NCBI RefSeq assembly: GCF_000813985.1 | Contig: NZ_JWLJ01000001.1 | Span: forward strand, 484,453 to 548,452 | Reading direction: 5' to 3' | Source of the DNA: Ruegeria sp. ANG-R | GTDB lineage: Bacteria > Pseudomonadota > Alphaproteobacteria > Rhodobacterales > Rhodobacteraceae | DNA: 64,000 bases | Part shown: positions 54,183 to 62,499 of the stretch, piece after piece | Layout: each line of letters starts with the position of its first letter | How positions within the stretch are numbered: position 1 is the stretch's first letter | The notes under the pieces: model-generated | Database searches by the model: none | What the model saw: the letters and a program-made list of their open reading frames with translations, nothing else | What the model was told of the DNA's origin: nothing | Program-made: the position numbers and the translations under genes

Positions 54183-54206
54183 TTGCAAATCCCCTGATCA
54201 CGACAA

Positions 54207-54234
54207 AAAGGGCGGGCGATCATGCCCGCCCTTT
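54207..54234 (-). terminator. intra-operon terminator/attenuator between precursor and MNIO genes
   Basis: AAAGGGCGGGC (54207-54217) and GCCCGCCCTTT (54224-54234), perfect 11-base-pair stem with loop GATCAT; on the minus strand the stem is followed by TTG after its own T5. It should stop most transcripts after the short precursor gene and let a minority continue into the modification genes. Confidence 0.8.
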
Positions 54235-54253
54235 CTGGTTCATTCGGACAGCC

Positions 54254-54556
54254 TTATGCGGGCAGGTCACGCTCGAGCGGCTCAAGCGAGCCGTGGCGGG
54301 CCTGACCATCTGCTGTTGCTGGCAATTCGATGTCGGCGCAGGTGCCAGCATCGACCAGGGTCCATGCGTTGCCCTGATAGTCGACGGTCGAGGTGCCCGC
54401 GCATGTAGTGCCGGGGCCAGCTGCACAGTCGTTCTGACCAGCCAGAGAAACACCATAGCACTTCTCTTTGGCCTGTGCCGTAGCAGTTGTGGCAGCGCCG
54501 GAAACGGCTGCAGCGACAGCGCTTGCGATAACCAGTGTTTTTGCGGTGTTCGACAT
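54254..54556 (-). CDS. bufA1: bufferin-type RiPP precursor (DUF2282), copper-binding peptide
   Basis: 100 residues. Signal peptide (about 1-27), then a DUF2282 core with four cysteines: C33, C44, C52, C73 in [20 protein letters not shown] and AGTCADI, plus conserved GNAW. In characterised bufferins the two inner Cys become thiooxazoles and the outer pair a disulfide, giving a secreted copper chelator. After C73 this protein has about 27 more residues including GSLEP, with roughly 15 inserted before it compared with the usual ending. Adjacent MNIO and DUF2063 genes support the call. Confidence 0.9.
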   Translation of the reverse strand: MSNTAKTLVIASAVAAAVSGAATTATAQAKEKCYGVSLAGQNDCAAGPGTTCAGTSTVDYQGNAWTLVDAGTCADIELPATADGQARHGSLEPLERDLPA

Positions 54557-54730
54557 CTTGGAAATCCTTGTTAATGACTGCGTATGTCTGCTTGTGACAA
54601 CGACGAAGGTAACGGTTCAGCGGCAGCAGTTGAATTCACGAGCCCGTGTCTCACAACCCCGTCAAAGATCGTCATGCACCCTTGAAGGTTAACAAATTGT
54701 TTTTGAAATGAAAAATGGTATTTGTTTCAA

Positions 54731-54754
54731 TCCGGCCCAAAAGTCTGGGCCGGA
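54731..54754. terminator. hairpin after thrS
   Basis: TCCGGCCCA (54731-54739) with TGGGCCGGA (54746-54754), loop AAAGTC, 24 bases after the thrS stop on the minus strand. T-tract is weak. The rest of the gap to bufA should hold the bufA promoter; no known operator recognised. Confidence 0.65.
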
Positions 54755-54778
54755 TTTCCGGCAGTTTGGCGCCGAATG

Positions 54779-56737
54779 TTACAGCAGATCGGGTGGCGTT
54801 GCGGCCTGACCCAGTTCTTTTGTTACAGACTCAAGCGACTGAACTTGCGTTTGTTTTTCACCCAGACGGCGGACACTGACCGAGCGTTCATCAACCTCGC
54901 GGTGACCAACGGCCAGAATCACCGGTACTTTGCCCACCGAATGTTCGCGGACCTTGTAGTTGATCTTTTCGTTACGGGTATCCGCCTCGGCGCGGACACC
55001 AGCGGCGCGCAGGGTATCAACGACTTCGGCCACATACTCATCGGCCTCGGACGTGATCGACGCGACGACGACCTGACGTGGCGCCAGCCAGAAGGGCAGC
55101 TTGCCTGCGTGTTCCTCAATCAGGATGCCAATAAACCGCTCGAACGAACCCAGCGTCGCGCGGTGCAGCATGACCGGACGGTGTTTGCCGCCGTCTGCGC
55201 CGATATATGTGGCGTCCAGACGTTCGGGCAGAACAAAGTCCACCTGATGGGTGCCGCACTGCCAGTCCCGGCCAATTGCATCAGTCAGAACAAATTCCAG
55301 TTTCGGGCCGTAAAACGCGCCTTCGCCGGGGTTGAGTTCCGGTTCGATTCCTGCGGCGCGGGTCGCACTGAGCAGGGCGGCCTCAGCTTTGTCCCATACC
55401 TCGTCCGAGCCGGACCGCTTTTCAGGGCGATCCGAGAACTTGACCGAGAAGTTTTCGAACCCGAGGTCCTTGTAGACCACGGACAGGAATCGAATGAACT
55501 CGGCGGTTTCAGATTCGATCTGGTCTTCGGTGCAGAAGATGTGCCCGTCATCCTGGGTAAAGCCGCGCACACGCATGATGCCGTGCAGTGCGCCCGACGG
55601 CTCGTAGCGGTTGCACGAGCCGAACTCGGCCATGCGAAGCGGCAGGTCGCGATAGGATTTCAGGCCCTGGTTGAAAATCTGCACGTGACAGGGGCAGTTC
55701 ATGGGCTTCAGCGCGTTGATCGCCTTTTCCCGCGCATGTTCCTCGTCCACTTCGACGATGAACATATTCTCCTGATATTTGTCCCAGTGACCCGAAGCCT
55801 CCCATAGCTTGCGGTCGACGACCTGAGGTGTGTTGACCTCGACATAACCACCCTTGCGTTGCTGACGGCGCATATAATCCTGTAGCTGGGTGTAGATGGT
55901 CCAGCCATTGGGATGCCAGAAGATCTGACCCGGAGCCTCTTCCTGCATGTGGAACAGGTCCATCTCGCGGCCCAGCTTGCGATGGTCGCGTTTGGCGGCT
56001 TCCTCGAGCATATGCAGGTGCGCTTTGAGCTTTTCCTTGCCGGTGAAAGCCACACCGTAGATGCGTTGCAACATGGCGCGGTCGCTATCGCCGCGCCAAT
56101 AGGCCCCTGCGATGGACATCAGCTTGAACGCGTCGCCCGGAACCTGTCCGGTGTGCTGCAGATGCGGGCCGCGGCACAAATCCTGCCAGTCGCCGTGCCA
56201 GTACATGCGAAGCGGCTCATCGCCGGGGATCGCCTCGATCAGTTCGACCTTATAGGGCTCGTCGTTGGTGGTATAGAAATCGATCGCGCGCTGACGGTCC
56301 CAGACCTCGGTGGTCACGGGGTCGCGTTTGTTGATGATTTCCTTCATCTTTTTTTCGATCAGGCCGAGGTCTTCGGGCGTGAATGGCTCAGCCCGGTCAA
56401 AGTCGTAGTACCAGCCGTTTTCAATAACAGGGCCAATGGTGACCTTGGTGTCGGGCCAGATCTCCTGCACCGCGCGGGCCATGATGTGGGCCAGATCGTG
56501 ACGGATCAGCTCATTGGCCTGAACTTCATCTTTCATGGTGTGGATGGCGATCTGCGCATCTGCCTCGATGGGCCATTGGAGGTCCCAGTGCTGGCCGTTC
56601 ACCGTGGCCGAGATGGCCTTTTTCGCCAGTGATGTGGATATATCGGCAGCGACCTGCGCGGGCGTAACGCCAGCGTCGAAGGATCGGGAATTGCCATCGG
56701 GAAAAGTAAGGGAGACTGACTGTGAGTCCAGGGCCAT
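54779..56737 (-). CDS. thrS: threonyl-tRNA synthetase
   Basis: 652 residues. N-terminal TGS domain, editing domain ([25 protein letters not shown] with HxxxH), class II core (motif 2 [63 protein letters not shown]) and the anticodon-binding domain. All as usual. GAGGAG precedes the ATG at 56737. The roseobacter repeat with CG-rich hairpin lies upstream at 56839-56888. Confidence 0.97.
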   Translation of the reverse strand: MALDSQSVSLTFPDGNSRSFDAGVTPAQVAADISTSLAKKAISATVNGQHWDLQWPIEADAQIAIHTMKDEVQANELIRHDLAHIMARAVQEIWPDTKVTIGPVIENGWYYDFDRAEPFTPEDLGLIEKKMKEIINKRDPVTTEVWDRQRAIDFYTTNDEPYKVELIEAIPGDEPLRMYWHGDWQDLCRGPHLQHTGQVPGDAFKLMSIAGAYWRGDSDRAMLQRIYGVAFTGKEKLKAHLHMLEEAAKRDHRKLGREMDLFHMQEEAPGQIFWHPNGWTIYTQLQDYMRRQQRKGGYVEVNTPQVVDRKLWEASGHWDKYQENMFIVEVDEEHAREKAINALKPMNCPCHVQIFNQGLKSYRDLPLRMAEFGSCNRYEPSGALHGIMRVRGFTQDDGHIFCTEDQIESETAEFIRFLSVVYKDLGFENFSVKFSDRPEKRSGSDEVWDKAEAALLSATRAAGIEPELNPGEGAFYGPKLEFVLTDAIGRDWQCGTHQVDFVLPERLDATYIGADGGKHRPVMLHRATLGSFERFIGILIEEHAGKLPFWLAPRQVVVASITSEADEYVAEVVDTLRAAGVRAEADTRNEKINYKVREHSVGKVPVILAVGHREVDERSVSVRRLGEKQTQVQSLESVTKELGQAATPPDLL

Positions 56738-56838
56738 ATCGGCTCTCCTCGTCGGTTTGGCGCCCACTGAACGCCCGGTTGCGGGTTATGTGTGTCGGGC
56801 TCATGTGGCAGGTGGGCGCGCGGGTGTCAAGGGTAGGA

Positions 56839-56888
56839 GCGAGGGGCCAGCCCCTCGCGCACCCCGGAGTGTTTTTAGCCAGATGAAG
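56839..56888 (-). repeat. roseobacter intergenic repeat, copy B, with CG-rich hairpin
   Basis: On the minus strand CTTCATCT, GGCT, AAAAA, C, ACTCC (56888-56866), followed by GGGGTGC and a hairpin with GCGAGGGG (56839-56846) and CCCCTCGC (56851-56858) around CCAG. Identical at 18 of 23 positions to the copy at 12885. It lies in the 216-base divergent gap between thrS and the first hydrolase gene. Confidence 0.6.
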
Positions 56889-56953
56889 AAGGATCGGGGA
56901 ATTGCAGACAGTTGTGTGACATGCATGATGGGCTGACAATCAAAGAGGATAGC

Positions 56954-57703
56954 ATGGCAGAGGCAGAATTTCTGGAGACCGCGCAGGGGCGACGGCTGGC
57001 GTATCACAAGAGTGAGGGGCACGGGCCGACCATCGTTTTTCTGGGCGGCTTGAAATCGGATATGGAGGGCACCAAGGCGGTGCATCTTGAGGCCTGGGCG
57101 CAGGCGCGTGGGCAGGCCTTTCTGCGGTTTGATTATTCCGGGCACGGCGAAAGCTCGGGCGCTTTTACCGACGGATGTATCGGGGACTGGCACGAGGATA
57201 CGCTGGCAGCCGTCTCTCGGTTAACCGACGGTCCGCTGATTGTTGTAGGATCGTCCATGGGCGGGTGGCAGGCGTTGTTGCTGGCGCGTGTCATGCCCGA
57301 GCGAATTGCCGGACTTGTGACAATCGCGGCGGCGCCGGACTTTACCGAGGACGGGTATTGGGCGTCATTTTCGGATCAGCAGAAATCTGATCTGGAAACC
57401 ATTGGGCATGTGGAACTGCCCTCGGACTATATGGAGCCCTACATTATCACCAGGCGGATGATCGAGGACGGGCGGCAGCGCCTTGTCTTGCGCACCCCGC
57501 TTGATCTGCAATTCCCGGTGCGGTTTCTGCAGGGGACGGCGGATACGGCGGTCTCGACCGAAACGGCGGTGCGTCTGCTGGATCATGTCACTGGCCCGGA
57601 CATGCAGTTGCTGCTGGTCAAAGACGCGGATCACAGGTTCTCGGATGGGCCGTGCCTCGGCTTGATTGAGCAGGCGGTGCGGGACGTGATGGGAAGCGCC
57701 TGA
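56954..57703 (+). CDS. alpha/beta hydrolase, ABHD10-like
   Basis: 249 residues. Nucleophile elbow GSSMGG (Ser in IVVGSSMGGWQ), acid likely in QGTADTAV and His in DADHRFSD. N-terminal FLETAQGRRLAYHKSEGHGPTIVFLGGLKSDMEG matches the ABHD10-type esterases/thioesterases. Substrate unknown. AGAGGAT precedes ATG 56954; the frame is open to 56912. Its stop overlaps the next start (TGATG). Confidence 0.82.
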   Translation: MAEAEFLETAQGRRLAYHKSEGHGPTIVFLGGLKSDMEGTKAVHLEAWAQARGQAFLRFDYSGHGESSGAFTDGCIGDWHEDTLAAVSRLTDGPLIVVGSSMGGWQALLLARVMPERIAGLVTIAAAPDFTEDGYWASFSDQQKSDLETIGHVELPSDYMEPYIITRRMIEDGRQRLVLRTPLDLQFPVRFLQGTADTAVSTETAVRLLDHVTGPDMQLLLVKDADHRFSDGPCLGLIEQAVRDVMGSA

Positions 57704-58695
57704 TGCAGCGCTTGGGCCGGGTCCTCGGGCGACTGTTGCTGGGCCTCGTGCTTGTCTGTGGGGGGATTTACCTGTTTGGCCCACGTGAGCCGGTGAACCT
57801 GCATCCGCGTTTCGATCCGCGCAAATTTGGCGAAGGTGTTCAGGTTTATTTCGAAAGCACGGAATCGGTCTATGACGACATCGTGCCGGGCGTCGAAAAG
57901 CGGGTGGTCTGGCAGGATGGTTTTTACGAGCAGCGGACACCTTACTCGGTGCTGTACATCCATGGGTTTTCGGCCTCGTCCGAAGAGATCAGACCCGTGC
58001 CTGACCGGATTGCGGACGCATTGGGGGCCAACCTCGTTTACACCCGGCTTCAGGGGCACGGGCGGGATGGTGACGCGATGGCCGAGGGCACGGCCTCGGG
58101 TTGGATGCAGGACGCGGCCGAGGGTCTGGCCGCCGCCCGGGCGGTCGGAGAGCAGGTGATTGTGATCTCGACCTCGACAGGCGGTACTTTGGCCGCTGCA
58201 GCCGCGCTGGATACGGAACTGAGTGCAGATGTGGCAGCAATGGTGTTCTTTTCACCCAATTTCGGCGTGAACACGGTTGCCGCGTGGGTGCCATCCTTGC
58301 CTTGGGCCCGTGAGTGGTTGCCGCTGCTGCTGGGGGCAGAGCGGGATGTATCCAGCGCCGATCCTGAGAAGAACAGATATTGGACATCCGCGTATCCCTG
58401 GGAAGCGGTTGTGCCTATGTTTGCCCTTGTGGATGCTGTCTATGCCCTGGATTTCTCGGGCGCGCGGGTCCCGGCACTGTTCTGGTTTTCGGAAGACGAC
58501 AAGGTGGTGCGGCCGGACAGGATGCATGAGGCGGCTCGGGCCTGGGGTGGCCCCGTTTCGGTTTCACTGGTCAGGATGGGGGCCGAAGACGATCCGGCCT
58601 CGCACGTGGTGGCGGGACGCCTGATGTCGCCGGGCCAGACCGATGCGGCGATTTCAGGCATATTGAATTGGTTGTCTGAGCAGGGAATCGAATAA
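57703..58695 (+). CDS. membrane-anchored alpha/beta hydrolase
   Basis: 330 residues: an N-terminal helix (GRVLGRLLLGLVLVCGGIYLF), then a hydrolase domain facing the periplasm. The elbow reads ISTSTGGT (Ser replacing the usual first Gly), oxyanion HGFSASSEEI early, acid region WFSEDDKVV, His in DPASHVV. Serine hydrolase, substrate unknown. Overlaps the gene before by one base and the gene after by one base (TAATG), so it is one operon. Confidence 0.78.
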   Translation: MQRLGRVLGRLLLGLVLVCGGIYLFGPREPVNLHPRFDPRKFGEGVQVYFESTESVYDDIVPGVEKRVVWQDGFYEQRTPYSVLYIHGFSASSEEIRPVPDRIADALGANLVYTRLQGHGRDGDAMAEGTASGWMQDAAEGLAAARAVGEQVIVISTSTGGTLAAAAALDTELSADVAAMVFFSPNFGVNTVAAWVPSLPWAREWLPLLLGAERDVSSADPEKNRYWTSAYPWEAVVPMFALVDAVYALDFSGARVPALFWFSEDDKVVRPDRMHEAARAWGGPVSVSLVRMGAEDDPASHVVAGRLMSPGQTDAAISGILNWLSEQGIE

Positions 58696-59120
58696 TGGAA
58701 CAGCGGGTAAGCCTAATAACAATCGGTGTCGAAGAGCCTGCAACAGCGGCTGCGTTTTACGAGACACTGGGGTGGCGGCGCGTCGATACCCCGGACGGGG
58801 TGATTGCGTTTGATCTGATCGGCCAGACGCTCGGCCTCTATCCTGTATCTGCGCTTGCAGATGAGATCGGCGTGGATGCAGCGACACTCGGCCATGGGGC
58901 GATGACGGTCAGCTACAATTGCCGCTCAAAAGAAGAAGTGGCCGAGGTGCTTGGGCAAGCCGAACAAGCGGGTGCCATTGTGCTGAAACCTGCATCAGAT
59001 GTGTTTTGGGGCGGGCATCACGGGTATTTTCGCGCGCCCGACAAGACGATCTGGGAAATCGCGTTCAATCCGTTCTCGAACCTCGCCGCGGACGGGTCTT
59101 TCCGCTGGAACGGGTACTGA
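58695..59120 (+). CDS. VOC (glyoxalase/bleomycin-resistance) family protein
   Basis: 141 residues: paired beta-alpha-beta modules, SLITIGVEEPATAAAFYETLGWRR and SKEEVAEVLGQAEQAGAIV ... WGGHHGYFRAPDKTIWEIAFNP. The second-half His and Glu (HHGYF, WEIAF) could bind a metal. Reaction unknown; the family covers isomerases, dioxygenases and binding proteins. Coupled to the hydrolase gene by a one-base overlap. Confidence 0.82.
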   Translation: MEQRVSLITIGVEEPATAAAFYETLGWRRVDTPDGVIAFDLIGQTLGLYPVSALADEIGVDAATLGHGAMTVSYNCRSKEEVAEVLGQAEQAGAIVLKPASDVFWGGHHGYFRAPDKTIWEIAFNPFSNLAADGSFRWNGY

Positions 59121-59140
59121 GCGTGCGTCGGCCAGGTAGC

Positions 59141-59755
59141 ATGTGGAGCCTCGAGACATTGGGCCGCGTGCGCCTGTCCCGGCATTTTTACATGCGTGAT
59201 TTTCTATATTCCGAGATTGGGAACTTTCACGCATTGCAGAACATTCCCGACAATCCCGATCTTGCGATCGAAACCGGGCGTGCCTTTTGCGAAACCCTGC
59301 TGGACCCGCTGGAAGAAACCTTTGGGCGTGTCGCGGTGCGCTCGGGCTATCGCTCGCGGTCCCTGAATCGGTTCGGAAATGAAAACAGGCTGAACTGCGC
59401 CCGCAATGACAACCCGTTGGAGTGCCATATCTGGGATTGGGCCGAGGGTGACCTTCGGGTCGCCGGGGCCTCGGTCGTCATACCATGGTTTGCGGATCGC
59501 TACGCGCAAGGGCGTGACTGGCGGGATCTGGCGTGGTGGCTGCATGACCATCTGGATTATTCCGAGATCTGGTTCTTTCCTAAATTGTGCGCTTTCAATC
59601 TGGTTTGGCGGCCCAAGCCCGTCAGGCGGATCGACAGCTATATCGCGCCGCGCGGCTGCCTGTTGCGTCCCGGAGCTGATCCCGGCGAAACGCTGGCCAG
59701 AAGGCAGGCGCGCTATGCAGATTTCCCGCCGTTCAGAGCAATCGAATATCCTTGA
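59141..59755 (+). CDS. hypothetical protein, weakly M15 peptidase-like
   Basis: 204 residues. RVAVRSGYRSRSLNRFGN and CHIWDWAEGD follow the order of the D-Ala-D-Ala peptidase fold (SGYRS..N and SxHxxGxAxD), but the second motif keeps only His and Asp in altered spacing, so zinc binding is doubtful. Aromatic-rich remainder. No signal peptide. A GTG at 59123 in frame is a possible earlier start. It ends about 70 bases before the next hydrolase gene. Confidence 0.55.
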   Translation: MWSLETLGRVRLSRHFYMRDFLYSEIGNFHALQNIPDNPDLAIETGRAFCETLLDPLEETFGRVAVRSGYRSRSLNRFGNENRLNCARNDNPLECHIWDWAEGDLRVAGASVVIPWFADRYAQGRDWRDLAWWLHDHLDYSEIWFFPKLCAFNLVWRPKPVRRIDSYIAPRGCLLRPGADPGETLARRQARYADFPPFRAIEYP

Positions 59756-59828
59756 AGTTTTGCTTGCCCGGCGTCGGCAAACCTCTCATCCTGTCATAAA
59801 ACAAAAGCAACGAGCGGAGGACGCCGAG

Positions 59829-60539
59829 GTGATCGAGCCGTTGGTTTTACTGCCCGGACTGATGTGCGATGCACGGTTGTTTCAGGCGCAGTTAACCGCA
59901 TTGTCGCATGAGCGCGCCGTCATGGTCGCCCCAATCTTCGGCGGTGAGCGGGTCGAGGAGATCGCGTCGGGCCTGCTGGACCAACTGCCGCATCGGTTTG
60001 CATTGTCCGGCTTTGGTCTGGGTGGAAGCGTCGCGCTTGAGATCGTGCGGCGTGCAGCCGACAGGGTGACGCGTCTGTGCCTGTTGGCAACCGATGCGCA
60101 GGCCGATACACCTCATATCGCGGCGAGCCGCGAAGATCTGATCGTGGGCGCGCAGGCCGGTCGGTTGGACGAGATGATGCGCAAGGTGATCGGCTCGGAC
60201 ATGATGGCCCCTGGCCCACAGCGTATCCCGATCCTGAACGATGTCTTGCAGATGGCGGATGCACTGGGTCCGGGTGTTTTCGTGAGCCAGATGCGGACAC
60301 TGCAGCGCCGCCCGGATCAGCAGGGCACGCTGCGCCGTATCCGGATGCCGACTCTGGTCGTTTGCGGGGCGCATGATGCTGAAAGCCCGGTACGAAAGCA
60401 CGCTTTTATGGCCGATTTGATCCCCGGTGCGGAACTGCGCGTGATCGACGCCGCCGGGCATTTTCCAACTCTGGAAACCCCTGAAACAGTGAATGCGATG
60501 CTACGGGATTGGATGCAGATACCGCCGCGGCTGACCTAG
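59829..60539 (+). CDS. alpha/beta hydrolase-like protein lacking the nucleophile serine
   Basis: 236 residues from a GTG with GGAGG eight bases ahead. The fold pattern is complete (LVLLPGLMCDARLFQAQL; acid in VVCGAHDAESP; His in AAGHFPTLE), but the elbow reads SGFGLGGS: the position of the catalytic Ser is Gly. Unless a nearby Ser takes over, the protein should not act as a serine hydrolase and may bind ligand only. Its stop overlaps the converging DUF6151 stop. Confidence 0.75.
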   Translation: MIEPLVLLPGLMCDARLFQAQLTALSHERAVMVAPIFGGERVEEIASGLLDQLPHRFALSGFGLGGSVALEIVRRAADRVTRLCLLATDAQADTPHIAASREDLIVGAQAGRLDEMMRKVIGSDMMAPGPQRIPILNDVLQMADALGPGVFVSQMRTLQRRPDQQGTLRRIRMPTLVVCGAHDAESPVRKHAFMADLIPGAELRVIDAAGHFPTLETPETVNAMLRDWMQIPPRLT

Positions 60540-61120
60540 TCGTAGAAAGCTGCACGCTGATCCTTTGTCAGAACGGTTGGATGCGCGACCGGCTCGCCCG
60601 TATCAGACCTGAAAAACGGTGTATCCTTCCAACTGCCGGATAGGCGCGATTTCAAAACGCGTATCAGCAAACCCATTGCGGCATAGCGGATTTTCTCATG
60701 AGACTGTCTGCCGTCAGCCTTTGGTATAAATCCACGTGTCGTGATGGGGCCAAGATCGCTGCGGTCGGGGATGCGCTTGACGATGAAACCCGCGAACGGA
60801 AACTTTGGTGTCGTCGGAGTTGTCGCAAGCGGCGCGTTGCAGCATTTCGCATACCAGCGCAACATGCCTTTGGGGCTTAGTTGCATCACGGCCAGATGCG
60901 CGGCACCTGTTTCAATCCTGATGTCTTCGGGTGCCATCTGGAAAATCTCGACCGGGCCGGGCGCAGGGTCCGGCTGTTCGAAATAGAGCTGAGCGGCGCG
61001 GCAGTCGTGGCAGAAGCACACGACATGTGTCCCGGATCGGACTCCGTTTCTGGTGATGTGTCCCGATAGCGTGCCACAGTCGCAGCAGAAGGAGAGGTCT
61101 TCTGCCGCCTTTCGGGTCAT
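60536..61120 (-). CDS. DUF6151 family Cys-rich protein (GFA-like)
   Basis: 194 residues with zinc-type Cys clusters: CCDCG, CFCHDC and CC further on (YAKCCNAPL), in the order seen in GFA (glutathione-dependent formaldehyde-activating) relatives. Likely a zinc protein; formaldehyde activity is not shown. Its start overlaps the phaZ stop (ATGA), so the two are co-translated. Confidence 0.75.
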   Translation of the reverse strand: MTRKAAEDLSFCCDCGTLSGHITRNGVRSGTHVVCFCHDCRAAQLYFEQPDPAPGPVEIFQMAPEDIRIETGAAHLAVMQLSPKGMLRWYAKCCNAPLATTPTTPKFPFAGFIVKRIPDRSDLGPITTRGFIPKADGRQSHEKIRYAAMGLLIRVLKSRLSGSWKDTPFFRSDTGEPVAHPTVLTKDQRAAFYD

Positions 61121-62388
61121 GCCACTTTGTTGTTGTTGGCAGCGCGGCGGCGTGGTTTGCGGCTGTTTTCGTTCATGAAATCAATCACAAGCGGACGGAT
61201 GTTGTCGCGCCAGCTGCGGCCCGCGAAGATGCCATAGTGACCCGCACCGGGTTCAACATGGCTGGCTTTCTTGCTGTCTGGCAGGCCGGTGCACAGGTCG
61301 AGCGCCGCGATGCATTGACCGGGTGCCGAGATATCGTCATTCGCGCCTTCAACCGATTTGACGGCGACATCGGTGATCTTTCCGATATCCACCTTGTGGC
61401 CCGCGACAACAAATTCATTGCGTGCGATTTCGCGGTTTTTGAACACACGTTCGACGGTTGAAAGGTAGAATTCGGCCGTCATATCCATCACGGCCAGATA
61501 CTCATCGTAAAAGCGGTTATGGGCATCGTGCTCGGATGCCTCATCCCGGATAACCCGCTGGATCTGGTCCGAGAAGGCTTTGCTGTGACGCTCGGCATTC
61601 ATCGACATGAACGAGGCAAGCTGCAGCAGGCCGGGATAGACCATGCGGCCAACCCCTTTGTATTTGAAGCCAACACGCTGGATCATGGTTTCTTCCAGCT
61701 GTCCCATCGTGACGCGGCGGCCGAAATCGGTCACTTCGGTCGGGGTGGCATCGGGGTCGACGGGACCTCCGATCAAAGTCAGCGTGCTGGGCTGCGCCTT
61801 GGGCTCGACCTCGGCCAGATAGGCGGTCGCGGCCAGCGTGAGCGGTGCGGGCTGACACACGGCTATGACATGCGTATCCGGACCCAGCTCTTTCATAAAA
61901 TCGACAAGGTAGAGCGTGTAATCCTCGACATCGAACTTGCCTTCGGACACGGGAATGTCGCGCGCGTTATGCCAATCGGTGATGTAGACTTCACAATTGA
62001 CCAGCAGGCTTTTGACGGTCGAGCGCAGCAGGGTCGCGTAGTGTCCGGACATCGGTGCAACCAACAGCACCTTGCGCGGCTGTTCTTCGCGTCCATTGAC
62101 GCGGAAATGGATCAGGTCGCCGAACGGGCGCTCAAGCACGGTTGTGATATCGACCAGATGGTCTTTGCCGTCTTCGCAGGTGAAGGTCCGGATGCCCCAG
62201 TCGGGCTTGACGACCATACGTTGGAATGTGCGTTCGGTTACTTCACCCCAAGCGGCCATCCAGTTGAACGCCGGATTGGGTGTCATCGAAAACAGGGGAT
62301 AGGACGCCATCGCGCTTGCGGTTGCACCAAGCCACTGGTTGGTGTTACGCATGGTTTCCATCAGGTCATAGGTCATCATGTAGCGCAT
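61117..62388 (-). CDS. phaZ: intracellular polyhydroxyalkanoate depolymerase
   Basis: 423 residues starting MRYMMTYDLMETMRNTNQWLG, the family start; GGAGG precedes. Catalytic Cys in VIAVCQPAPLTL, with the C-terminal Asp/His region ending VEPGAGHYGIFAGRSWR. Breaks down stored PHB granules to 3-hydroxybutyrate. Divergent from phaC with 111 bases between them holding a PhaR-type box. The open frame upstream to 62628 lies over phaC and is not used. Confidence 0.93.
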   Translation of the reverse strand: MRYMMTYDLMETMRNTNQWLGATASAMASYPLFSMTPNPAFNWMAAWGEVTERTFQRMVVKPDWGIRTFTCEDGKDHLVDITTVLERPFGDLIHFRVNGREEQPRKVLLVAPMSGHYATLLRSTVKSLLVNCEVYITDWHNARDIPVSEGKFDVEDYTLYLVDFMKELGPDTHVIAVCQPAPLTLAATAYLAEVEPKAQPSTLTLIGGPVDPDATPTEVTDFGRRVTMGQLEETMIQRVGFKYKGVGRMVYPGLLQLASFMSMNAERHSKAFSDQIQRVIRDEASEHDAHNRFYDEYLAVMDMTAEFYLSTVERVFKNREIARNEFVVAGHKVDIGKITDVAVKSVEGANDDISAPGQCIAALDLCTGLPDSKKASHVEPGAGHYGIFAGRSWRDNIRPLVIDFMNENSRKPRRRAANNNKVA

Positions 62389-62464
62389 CGAATGTGCCTC
62401 CTGAGTATCAGCCTGAGAATTCGGACCATTCGCCGCTTTGCCCCCCGACGCCAACGACGTTATT

Positions 62465-62475
62465 CTGCACAGCAG
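62465..62475. promoter_or_regulatory. PhaR-binding box candidate between phaZ and phaC
   Basis: CTGCACAGCAG, that is CTGC-N3-GCAG, the consensus reported for the PhaR repressor of PHB granule genes in Rhodobacter and Paracoccus. It lies 25 bases ahead of the phaC start. PhaR binds PHB as well as DNA, so the site would tie granule content to gene expression. Confidence 0.65.
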
Positions 62476-62499
62476 CGAGACTAGGGGGGAATTGTTAAA

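Noticed and set aside
54557..54700. ECF sigma-factor promoter for bufA1 (TGAACC on the minus strand near 54614-54619)
   Set aside because: No matching -10 at the right distance; the motif is too short to support a call.
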